Source: Lepas anatifera (taxonomy: Eukaryota > Arthropoda > Thecostraca > Lepadidae). From it: a DNA stretch of 64,000 nt. This document shows, piece by piece, positions 56,136-64,000 of this stretch (positions within the stretch are counted from its first letter, which is position 1; every line of letters begins with the position of its first letter). The translations under genes were made by a program, and so were the position numbers. The stretch covers positions 1 through 64,000 of the forward strand of contig JAOTON010000058.1 in NCBI GenBank assembly GCA_034440635.1, in the 5' to 3' direction. The notes under the pieces are model-generated. The model was not told the DNA's origin and did not search any database. It saw nothing but the letters and a program-made list of their open reading frames with translations.

Positions 56136-57140
56136 CTCCCTCCCAACTCTGTAGGATTATGAAAGGTTCTCAGGGGTATATTACCAGGTGTCGCAGTCGG
56201 CTACTTTTAAATGGTAAAGTTGAATTGAAATGGCCATGATGTGTATGCCGAATATAATTGTTCCTCACAAAAAACATTTAAATTACTTGGCTATCAACAT
56301 TGTAATCAACAACGTTCCTGTAAGACTTTATTGTTGTACGATAACCTGATTGCAAAATGGTTTCAGAACTTTTTTATTAATTTTTTTCGAAATAGGAATG
56401 CGCTGTTGCACGAACAATGGTTAGAATCATCATAACTACAACGGTAAATGGTGCAGATTTATTTTAGTTGATAGCTTTAAAATGGAATAAGTTGATTATC
56501 CATCGAATTTTTCTCAGCTTCAGTCACCATCAGTACATTTCACAAAATTTCCGATTTAGATGGCAACACGGAAACGGGAGGCCAGGCGAATAGGCCGCCC
56601 TCTGACATAGTCAGATTATGAGCCATTAACACCATAGCGCTGCATGAGCGCAGGACATGTCCGATGATGCTCTTTTACCCCCTCCCCCTTGCCCCTTAGC
56701 ATTCTGAACATTCCTACTCCTGTGGGTGGCAGATTCTATAATATCGACCTATATACAGTAGGATTTAAGCTCCACAATTTGAGCAATTCCAAAAATCTTA
56801 TTAAAATTAATGTTGTTAAGAATTTTCAAATGATCATTAAGTCAACAGCCATGTTCAGCTTAATTGAAATGGTTTTCTGAGTGAAAATTTTAACAAGATG
56901 CAATATTACCACCTTATAGTAGAGGGCGTTGAAATCTATACAGTGGGCGGAAATATTGCGTGTCTAACCCGTTCATTTCAAGTAAAAAATCCCCGATTTT
57001 TGCGAGAGTGGGCGAAAGTCAGAACCTTTTGTCAGCACCATCATGAAAAGGAAAGAACAAGTTCAAACTAGAAAGAGTGTATTTATGCATAAGTTCGTTT
57101 CCTGTTAGTTGCAGGTAGGAAATTCCACGAGTCTCCACGG
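56136..57140. other. AT-rich, no gene recognised
   Basis: No coding or repeat signal that I can support. Confidence 0.5.
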
Positions 57141-57255
57141 TTTGGGCAGAAGCCCTTCGACTGGCCCGATCCCCGCAATCTCTTGCAACAGAGTTAAGGC
57201 TGGCGATGTCGTATGGGTCCCGAAGCCGGCGCGTTCTTAAACTCGGCAATCCTTA
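57141..57255 (+). repeat. Degraded SINE tail
   Basis: GTTAAGGCTGGCGATGTCGT, then ATGGGTCCCGAAGCCGGCG and GTTCTTAAACTCGGCAA follow the order of the SINE tail at 42211-42281 with many substitutions. Confidence 0.35.
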
Positions 57256-57808
57256 TAATCTTAGAGTAATCAGGGCTGATGCGGGCCGCTGAACGGAGTC
57301 AGTCCCACACCAGTTTTGCAGGCGGTGCGGCGTTTTCATTCAGTCGTCGGCAGCATCTGAGAAGAATTGAACCAAGGGCTGTTCACCGCTGCGGCCGTTA
57401 TTTCCACATAGCCCGACCAGATTAGCGGGCAGTTCTAACACTTGCAACAGCGCATCACGCAGCCGGCAGGCATTGCCCCACATCTCCCTGACACCTTGCG
57501 CTGAACGGAGCAACAGCAGTCCTCAATCACCCCGGACCCAAGACTCAGCCGAAATGCAGCTCCAATTAAGCGATCCTTTAGCATATTTCCCCGACAAAAT
57601 GCCCCCCTCCATTTGAATGTACCTCCCTTGGACGAAAACGTTCCTTCGCTACTGGTATGCACATGTGTATAAGTGGCGTCTAGCCCTAAATGTAAGCAAT
57701 GCTACCTTGATCTTAGATTAGCAAGATATTTTATGCCATTTCATCACGATCGGAGTTATAGTTACTGAGTGATAGCGTAGCGGGAAAATTCGCTCATCCA
57801 TTTCCCGT

Positions 57809-57881
57809 GCAACTGACGAATCAATTCAGGTGGAAAATCTTTGCATTGTTCGAGTAAGTTCGTGTTTGTGTTGACTGCCGA
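57809..57881 (-). repeat. Short duplicated fragment of LINE B
   Basis: CAACTGACGAATCAATTCAG through TGACTGCCGA matches 56041-56113 over about 73 bases with one visible difference. It lies 1.7 kb from LINE B and does not extend to either LINE end. Confidence 0.85.
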
Positions 57882-57978
57882 GCCGTTCGATTCGGGATTA
57901 ACCTGTTAATTCAAAGCATTGCTACTCGCTGCACACCAGGTTTGGACCTTTTCATATCAGCGAAAACCGAGTTATGGC

Positions 57979-58123
57979 CAGTGACGGCGGAACATCCGAA
58001 TTTAGGGGGACCATGTACCTTTCAACCCATTTCTTTCCAGTCAAAACCATAGGGTCAGTGTTAAAATTTCTGATTTAAGGGGACACCGTGCCCCGGTCGC
58101 CCCCCCTATTTCCGCCACCAGTG
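57979..58123. mobile_element. hAT MITE with perfect target duplication
   Basis: The ends are CAGTGACGGCGGAACATCC and, as the complement of the right end, CACTGGTGGCGGAAATAGG. The 8-bp target duplication GTTATGGC (57971-57978 and 58124-58131) is perfect, which fixes the hAT superfamily and the exact ends. At 145 bp and non-coding, it is the reference copy for the relatives at 25411, 26875, 38984 and 54177. Confidence 0.93.
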
Positions 58124-58131
58124 GTTATGGC

Positions 58132-59415
58132 GTAATAAGTGACGGCAGTTTGAGGATTTGGCATGCTCTTGCTTTTCCAATTGTCACGAACTTTCCCAAC
58201 CCCACCCATCCCTGATATGTTCAGTCAGGAATTGACTTGATCAGTCTTTAGCATGACGGAGACTGCCTCAAGATATGACCGTCACTTGTAAAGCAGTAAG
58301 CCCGTCAAAAGCATTGGTACGCAACGGTCCGGCCGGGCTCACATGCACATTTTTCTACTATGTTAGATGGAGACCTCGAGGACTCTTCGCGTCCGCTCAG
58401 TAAAAGCTGAATCCATGAACCCCAATGCAAATTTCCTTGGCATGGGCGACGCTAAATAATGTAAGCATCATTCATCTCACACGTCCATAGATTTAATGTT
58501 CTATTTTGGGTGGACACCAAAGGCACACCTTAAGTAAACATTATCAGAGTAGAGTCCAAAAGAAATAATGTGGGGTGACATGCGAAACAACGGGTAAGGG
58601 TAACGGTAACACCAGGTGTTGGTCCACACTGCGATCGAAAACACCGCAAACAATGTTCTGAGCGTTACGGCACCAGAATCAGACAAGAAACTTCACCATA
58701 AATCAAGATTAAAGTACATGTCCTCAAATCCCTGAACTATCCGTCTTGATGAAGGCTATCTCTATAATCTCCATGTGGTCTGCACACGTCGTCGCTGTCC
58801 CTGCGCGAGCTCTAGGGCAGGGCTGCAGAGCGGGGGAGGAGGGGAGGGGGTGCGGCGGCCCTCCGTCTGACCAGCGCGCGGGAGCATCCGCAGCTACCCC
58901 TCCCACGCAACATCTGAGCTTGGATGCTGAGCGTGCAGGGACCCAGTCGAGCTTCTGCACTGCACAGAACAGGCACAGAAGAGCGGCGGTTTGGCTGCCG
59001 CGCCGCGCCTTGGATGTCCTCTTTAACGCAAGGTAAACGTGACGAACGTATGTACAATGAAGGACTGGTCCCAGTAGCCTCCATGGACTGCGGCCTGTAA
59101 CGCAGCCCCACCACTGTTCAGAGGCGAGAGAGGGCAGTCACCCTCGATGCACTTGGCTGTGAGAGCAGCAAAGACTCGGCAGGCCACAACGGAAAATAAC
59201 TTTCCAAACGAACCTTACCAACAACAGATCACACCAAAACTCCTCTCCTCTCACACAGATGACGAGGTAAAGGCTGTCATAAGGTGGCCCTCCAATAATT
59301 TTCTGCACCACCACTAATGCCGAGAGCGTAGAAGAGATGGCCACCAAGATCACACAAATATCGGCTGGTTCAGAAGCAGGTTCATTGAGATAGCACAAGG
59401 CAGAGTGACAGTATT
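58132..59415. other. No gene recognised
   Basis: A GC-rich block at about 58790-59030 has overlapping open frames on both strands without a domain. Nothing else could be supported. Confidence 0.45.
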
Positions 59416-59419
59416 TTTA

Positions 59420-60115
59420 TGTTTGTCCCACGTGGCAACACCACGAAGCGAATACGCACCGGGTGCTGGACCACAGACAGGTTTAATATCCGTCACATGG
59501 CGTGTTTTGAGTCTTTTCAGATGATGATGTGGTAAGAGTGACTTAAGATGATTTTATTATTTATTATTAATGATTTTATGCTCGCCTGCCCATTTGCTGA
59601 TCCATTTAGAATATCACCAGGTCTCAAATCTCAAGTTCAGAAATATGTTAGGCAGTAAGAACCTACCATATATTTGATTTCATTGTACTTTATTGTTGCC
59701 CTTTACATTTACATATGTATTTTTAATGCTTTTAGAGTTTTGTTTTAGATATTTTCATCTTATACTTACTTTTTTGTCTTGACTTGTTTCTTAACATGTG
59801 TCTTGTATGTAATTTTAGTTAATCTGATGATGTTGTCCCTGACTTGAGCGTTTACTGGGGGTAAGCCCCGTCGCTCATATGTGATGAATAAATAAATAAA
59901 GGAATAAATAAAAAGATGTGAGCATGATTTTGCGAGTCCCACGTGGGAACACCACAGTGCGGACTACCACCGGGTGCTGAAACACTTTTTATGATGATGA
60001 GGTGAGGGTGACTTAAGATGAGAGTATGACGTTTTGTGTGTCAAGCGAGGAAACACCACAAAGTCATCTGATCCAGGGTGCTGAACCACAGACATGTTTA
60101 ATATACGTTACCCAA
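59420..60115. repeat. Diverged tandem repeat split by a LINE tail
   Basis: Three diverged copies of a unit containing GTCCCACGTGGCAACACCAC, CCGGGTGCTGGACCACAGAC and GGTTTAATATCCGT occur at about 59428-59500, 59937-59980 and 60038-60112. The unit border GAGTGACTTAAGATG recurs at 59535 and 60009. Between the first and second lies a separate insertion (about 59560-59915) ending in GAATAAATAAATAAAGGAAT, a LINE-like 3' tail. Confidence 0.6.
59560..59915 (+). mobile_element. Probable LINE 3' UTR fragment
   Basis: AT-rich sequence ending GCGTTTACTGGGGGTAAGCC, then GATGAATAAATAAATAAAGG. A tail of short AATAAA-type repeats is typical of CR1/Jockey-like LINE 3' ends. AAGATG occurs just before the insertion and directly after the tail and may be the target duplication. 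No coding remains. Confidence 0.5.
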
Positions 60116-60478
60116 CAAGAAGGCCTGGAACTGCGGATCAAAGTTAAATGAATAGCTGGGGTTCATCATAGACCCTGCTGATACTTGTGAAACAAAAATT
60201 ATAACGCTATTCCTGCTTTTAGAAGGTTGGTATTCCGTTTTTATCTAGAACTTTCTAAGGTTACGAAGGTGTAAAATGTCAATTTTTTGGTCGACTTGCA
60301 AGTTTTCGGCATCTGGCCAAAAAAGTTTGCACGAATTTCCAGTCATGCTAGAACAAAAACAAAAAGTATTTTGAAATCAGTGAAGCAAAAGGAACAAAAT
60401 AACGATCAGGGGAGGTGCCTATGCGGTATTTGGTGCATTTGGGGACAGCCTAACGCACGTATAATATATGGCTTTGAG

Positions 60479-60757
60479 CAGGGGCGTAGCCAGAATTTCG
60501 CTCAGGGGGGGTGGGGCGCCCCGAAAAGGGCTTCTGCGACAGCGTCAAAAGGGCCCAGATAGGTAAAAAGGGGCCCTGCTTGTTACAGAATATTGCTGAA
60601 GTGGACTTAAGAGGGCCCTGTCTGGTATGAGATTTCAAATTTGGCCACTGAGCATAGTGCGGGCGAGCCGCGCTTCGCGCGGGCCGTGTCTTAGGGGAGC
60701 CCTTCGGGCCCTCAGGGGGGGCGACTGTCCCTGCCGCCCCCCTTAGCTACGCCCCTG
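60479..60757 (+). mobile_element. hAT-like MITE of an adjacent pair, copy 1
   Basis: Ends CAGGGGCGTAGCCAGAATTT and, as the complement of the right end, CAGGGGCGTAGCTAAGGGGG. 279 bp. Preceded by GCTTTGAG (60471-60478). It contains a GC hairpin near 60665 (GAGCCGCGCTTCGCGCGGGC). Confidence 0.85.
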
Positions 60758-61190
60758 ACACTCACAACGGCAAACGTTTGGAGAGAATGAAAGTACACAC
60801 CATTGTTGATGCACATTTCGATGCATGGGGGGTATTCGTCGCAGCTCAGCCTAACCAAATCTAGTTCTACAGAGGCTTGCAATAGTCTACAGTGCAAATA
60901 AAAAACAAGAGAGATACAGCCACTCTCACTAACGAACAGCAAGTCTAAAGCGACCAAGTCAGACACCATTGTACATACGCCCTGAACGTTCTAACTCGAA
61001 ACCAAACACACCACCTTCCATATGTAACTGACACAACGACACTGGCCTGTGCTAATATCAATCGTACGCCCATACAACTGCGAGGCGAGGGGAGCCATCC
61101 TGAGGGGACTGTTCGTTGGGGATAACTCACCTCTCTACCCATAAAACACAGTCTTAAGGGGTAAAATGTCACAAAACAGAGCGGCAGAAT

Positions 61191-61469
61191 CAGGGGCGTA
61201 GCCAGGATTTCGCCCAGGGGAGGGGCGGCGCCCCGAAAAGGGCCCCTGCGACAGCGCCAAAAGGGCCCTGATGGGTAAAAAGGGCCCTGCTTGTTACAGA
61301 ATTGATTGCTGAAGAGGGCTTAAGAGGGCCCTGTCTGGTATAAAATCCCAAATTTGGCCACAGAGCATAGTAGGGGCGAGCCGCGCTTCGCGCGGCTCGT
61401 GTCTCAGGGGGCCCTTCGGGCCCTCACGGAGGGGCGGCTGTCCCTGCCGCCCCCTTGGCTACGCCACTG
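61191..61469 (+). mobile_element. hAT-like MITE of an adjacent pair, copy 2
   Basis: Same length (279 bp), same orientation and close sequence match to copy 1, with ends CAGGGGCGTAGCCAGGATTT and the complement CAGTGGCGTAGCCAAGGGGG. It is followed by GCTTTGTG (61470-61477). It contains a perfect 9-bp hairpin GAGCCGCGCTTCGCGCGGCT(C). Confidence 0.87.
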
Positions 61470-61818
61470 GCTTTGTGTGCATTAATGGATTTAGCACAGG
61501 CGTCGTTGATTATGGCACAGGCATGGTTAATCCACGGGTAAAGCAAGAGCCCTAACCGCGCCTGCGCCATTGTCAAATGAGCAGCGTGCCAAATCCACCA
61601 ATACACCCAAAAGCCTACAGTAAGTAATGTGGTCGACAGGTATTGGTACAGGCTGAACTCAATCAGAAACGTCCTGAATATGGCAGCTTCATTTCATATT
61701 TGAATACGTGTTTAATAAAGAGAATGTGGCACCTTTGTAATGGAATTTAACCTGAAATAGTCATGCTATACTGAAAATCCCCCTGTTTGGGATTTCATTC
61801 GTCCCAAAACACAATAGG

Positions 61819-61822
61819 TATA

Positions 61823-61896
<74 letters not shown>
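61819..61896. repeat. (TA)n microsatellite
   Basis: About 78 bases of alternating TA with a single C interruption near 61841. It lies just beyond the 3' end of a minus-strand LINE fragment. Confidence 0.95.
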
Positions 61897-61898
<2 letters not shown>

Positions 61899-61899
61899 T

Positions 61900-62740
61900 T
61901 ACAATGATGTTTAGGCGAATTTCAAAACCTAAATTTATAAAAACATTATATTCTGTTGTATCTGTATTAAATCACCAACAGGTCTTTAAAAACCCAATAA
62001 CAGGTGAAGTCAGTAGAATTAAAAACACATGGAGGCCTAAATACAACATAAATACTGACATCACACCAGTACTGGCTCGGCTGCCGCAAACACAGCTATA
62101 TTTTTCTTTAGTACCCCGAGCGGATCACAGAATATATCACTGATGGGTGACACGTTTAAAAAGCTGTTCACCAGACGAGGTAAGCGATTAAAAGCTCCGG
62201 AAGCAACAGTGTTCACTCTAGCCGGCGGTACACTAAACAAAGTAGAACGTGAAATCCTAGTGGTTCTGACCGGCACATGTACCGTAAAACCTTGTAAAAT
62301 ATGTGATGATGAGATGAGGCCTCTAAAAACTTTACATAAAAACAAGATATCACTTTGGTGGCGCCTAGCCTGAAGGGATTGCACATCGTACAAACTAAGG
62401 AGGGACTTGTAGTCCAGGACAGCACTGGCAGGCTCAGTATGGTTGGCTAGCCACATGAGGAATTTATGCTGAACCCTCTCCACGCGAATGAGATGACATT
62501 TTGCTGCTCCGCCCCAAATGACGGAGCAGTATTCAAGAATTGATCGAACATTTGCGTTGAATACGGACACGGTCGCACGGTTGTCCAGTTTGTGTCTGGG
62601 CGAAGCTGACTGGAAGGTTCGAATGAGAAAGCCTAATGCCCTATTGGCTTTTAGTACTATGGAATTTATTTGCGCCTGAAAAGTGAGTTTTTGGTCCAGA
62701 AACGCGTTTCGTATTAACTTCATCAGTATGTAGCACAATA
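61900..62740 (-). pseudogene. LINE 3' end (CR1/Jockey-like), 5'-truncated
   Basis: A minus-strand frame of 225 codons (62738-62061) begins in the RT thumb (DQKLTFQAQINSIVLKANRA), continues through SILEYCSVIWGG and RVERVQHKFLMWLANH, and ends after ARVNTVASGAFNRLPRLVNSF. The RT catalytic core is missing, so this is a truncated copy. The 3' UTR shares CCAATAACAGGTGAAGTC-type sequence with the relative at 33304-34083. The frame itself has no stop, so it is better preserved than that relative. Confidence 0.85.
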
Positions 62741-62840
62741 CTGATTTTTCTGTAAAATGAAGATTTCACTAAAACAGGGATCGCTAATGATCGCTTATGC
62801 CCAGGCTTATGCTTATGCTTATGCTTAGGTGGTTTCAGAA

Positions 62841-62883
<43 letters not shown>

Positions 62884-62921
62884 TTATAGACTATTGTAAT
62901 TTTGCAGCTTTGGAAAATTGC

Positions 62922-62991
62922 TCCTAAGCTGGGACTCGAACCCAGGTCTCGGATTTCCGGCCCGGCATGCTAACGACTACACCACCCAGGA
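62922..62991 (-). ncRNA. tRNA-like unit M1
   Basis: Minus-strand copy with A and B boxes. One base is missing in the anticodon-arm region compared with the other units (GGTCTCGG versus GGTCTCCGG), giving 70 bases. Confidence 0.5.
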
Positions 62992-63143
62992 GCCTGAATT
63001 TTCCTTTCAAGCTTGCGTATTTATACTTAATTTATCCGCAGTTGTTTTCCTGTGGCATTCTCATGCCAGTCAGGTCTCAGTGTACCTCCAGTATTGATAT
63101 ATAAGTTATAGACTGTTGTAATTTTGCAGCTTTGGAAAATTGC

Positions 63144-63214
63144 TCCTAAGCTGGGACTCGAACCCAGATCTCCGGATTTCCGGCCCGGCATGCTAATGAC
63201 TACACCACACAGGA
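63144..63214 (-). ncRNA. tRNA-like unit M2
   Basis: 71 bases on the minus strand with the acceptor and T-arm pairings. One acceptor-side change (CACAGGA instead of CCCAGGA) weakens the acceptor stem. Confidence 0.5.
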
Positions 63215-63257
63215 GCCTGAATTTTCCTTTCAAGCTTGCGTATTTATACTTAATTGG

Positions 63258-63323
63258 AGTGGTGTAGTCGTTAGCATGCCGGGCCGGAAATCCGGAGACC
63301 TGGGTTCGAGTCCCAGCTTAGGA
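63258..63323 (+). ncRNA. tRNA-like unit P1 (5' acceptor missing)
   Basis: It has the D-arm A box (GGTGTAGTCGTTAGCAT) through the T arm, but the sequence before it is TAATTGGAG rather than the acceptor strand. It lies at the inversion point of the array. Confidence 0.5.
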
Positions 63324-63475
63324 GCAATTTTCCAAAGCTGCAAAATTACAACAGTCTATAACTTATATATCAATACTGGAGGTACACTGAGACCTGACTG
63401 GCATGAGAATGCCCCAGTAAAACAACTGCGGATAAATTAAGTATAAATACGCAAGCTTGAAAGGAAAATTCAGGC

Positions 63476-63546
63476 ACCTGGGTGGTGTAGTCGTTAGCAT
63501 GCCGGGCCGGAAATCCGGAGACCTGGGTTCGAGTCCCAGCTTAGGA
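63476..63546 (+). ncRNA. tRNA-like unit P2
   Basis: Same cloverleaf as P3 except that the first acceptor base is A rather than T. Confidence 0.55.
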
Positions 63547-63698
63547 GCAATTTTCCAAAGCTGCAAAATTACAACAGTCTATAACTTATATATCAATACT
63601 GGAGGTACACTGAGACCTGACTGGCATGAGAATGCCCCAGTAAAACAACTGCGGATAAATTAAGTATAAATACGCAAGCTTGAAAGGAAAATTCAGGC

Positions 63699-63769
63699 TC
63701 CTGGGTGGTGTAGTCGTTAGCATGCCGGGCCGGAAATCCGGAGACCTGGGTTCGAGTCCCAGCTTAGGA
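63699..63769 (+). ncRNA. tRNA-like unit P3 (best cloverleaf)
   Basis: 71 bases fold by eye into a cloverleaf: acceptor TCCTGGG/CTTAGGA (7 pairs, two G-U), D stem GTGT/GCAT, anticodon stem CCGGG/TCCGG around the loop CCGGAAA, and T arm CTGGG-TTCGAGT-CCCAG. A box (TGGTGTAGTCGTTAGCA) and B box (GGTTCGAGTCC) are near consensus, and a TTTT terminator follows after seven bases. Position 33 is C instead of the invariant U. A GGA anticodon would mean serine, but the variable arm is short. The D arm is nearest tRNA-Gln in memory. Probably a tRNA-derived repeat rather than a decoding tRNA. Confidence 0.55.
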
Positions 63770-63877
63770 GCAATTTTCCAAAGCTGCAAAATTACAACAG
63801 TCTATAACTTATATATCAATACTGGAGGTACACTGAGACCTGACTGGCATGAGAATGCCCCAGTAAAACAACTGCCG

Positions 63878-63920
<43 letters not shown>

Positions 63921-63964
63921 TTCTGAAACCACCTAAGCATAACCATAAGCATAAGCCTGGGCAT

Positions 63965-64000
63965 GATGATGATGATTAGAGTTTTAGTGCACTGCAGCTG
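63965..64000 (-). mobile_element. Possible 3' end of another LINE, cut by the window edge
   Basis: GATGATGATGATTAGAGTTTTAGTGC resembles the (trinucleotide)n plus ATTAG-GAGTTTTA-G-GCGC start seen on the + strand at the 3' ends of LINE A and LINE B. Too short to be sure. Confidence 0.25.

Larger units (their letters stand above)
62797..63964. repeat. Inverted-repeat array of tRNA-like units
   Basis: Outer arms of 44 bp (62797-62840 and 63921-63964, starting ATGCCCAGGCTTATGCTTAT) are inverted copies with about one mismatch. Inside each arm lies a (TA)n run (62843-62881; 63883-63918). Between them are 222-223-bp units carrying a tRNA-like sequence: two in minus orientation, then three in plus orientation, meeting near 63245-63256. 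The unit also contains CAGTCTATAACTTATATATC and GTACACTGAGACCTGACTGG. The structure could fold back into a long hairpin. Confidence 0.9.

Noticed and set aside
60287..60562. 91-codon + strand frame across the start of the hAT MITE
   Set aside because: It runs through the MITE terminus and has no domain.
62922..63769. Calling the tRNA-like units functional serine tRNAs
   Set aside because: C at position 33, short variable arm, and repetition within an inverted array argue for tRNA-derived repeats.
1..64000. CRISPR arrays, bacterial operons, rRNA genes
   Set aside because: No pattern supports them; the regular repeats seen are a minisatellite and eukaryotic mobile elements.

Overview
The window looks like intron-rich, repeat-rich nuclear DNA from an invertebrate animal. 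The evidence is a split animal gene (repulsive guidance molecule, RGM) with GT-AG splice sites, and five kinds of eukaryotic mobile element: a Ty3-like LTR element, a Penelope-like element with a GIY-YIG domain, an RNase H-bearing I-like LINE, hAT-type MITEs and tRNA-derived SINEs. An arthropod, perhaps a crustacean such as a barnacle, is plausible, but that is inference from element types and GC-rich exons. There are no prokaryotic operons, rRNA genes or CRISPR arrays.

Region by region. 1-10398 is mostly non-coding, with one SINE, a PHD-finger-like coding fragment and a left-damaged TTAA-type MITE. 10399-16075 holds the last two exons of an RGM gene on the + strand, separated by a 4.5 kb intron with a hairpin-rich MITE close to the 3' splice site. 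16076-27323 is intergenic, with two more TTAA-type MITEs, several hAT-type MITEs and SINEs, some nested. 27324-31289 is a nearly intact Ty3-like LTR retrotransposon with a 5-bp target duplication, a convincing -1 frameshift signal between gag and pol, and one frame break inside pol. 31290-39930 holds a LINE 3' end, a 45-bp minisatellite, MITEs and a 1.3 kb terminal-inverted-repeat element. 39966-52350 is a nest of insertions: a + strand copy of a gene family I know only as an uncharacterised, transposon-like protein is bordered by a Penelope-like element (itself hit by a SINE), interrupted by a TTAA-type MITE, and split by a full-length 6.9 kb I-like LINE with a perfect 13-bp target duplication. 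52351-62740 holds the best-preserved TTAA-type MITE, a 5'-truncated LINE with a 13-bp target duplication, hAT MITEs (two apparently moved as a composite), a minisatellite and another LINE 3' end. 62797-63964 is a large inverted-repeat structure carrying five tRNA-like units.

The only host gene recognised with confidence is RGM. The most unusual signals are: (i) a family of TTAA-flanked elements full of AGGTCA half-sites, whose terminal repeats carry a 6-bp word that is the same within a copy but differs between copies; (ii) the palindromic array of tRNA-like units with Pol III boxes; and (iii) the heptamer plus predicted pseudoknot in the LTR element.
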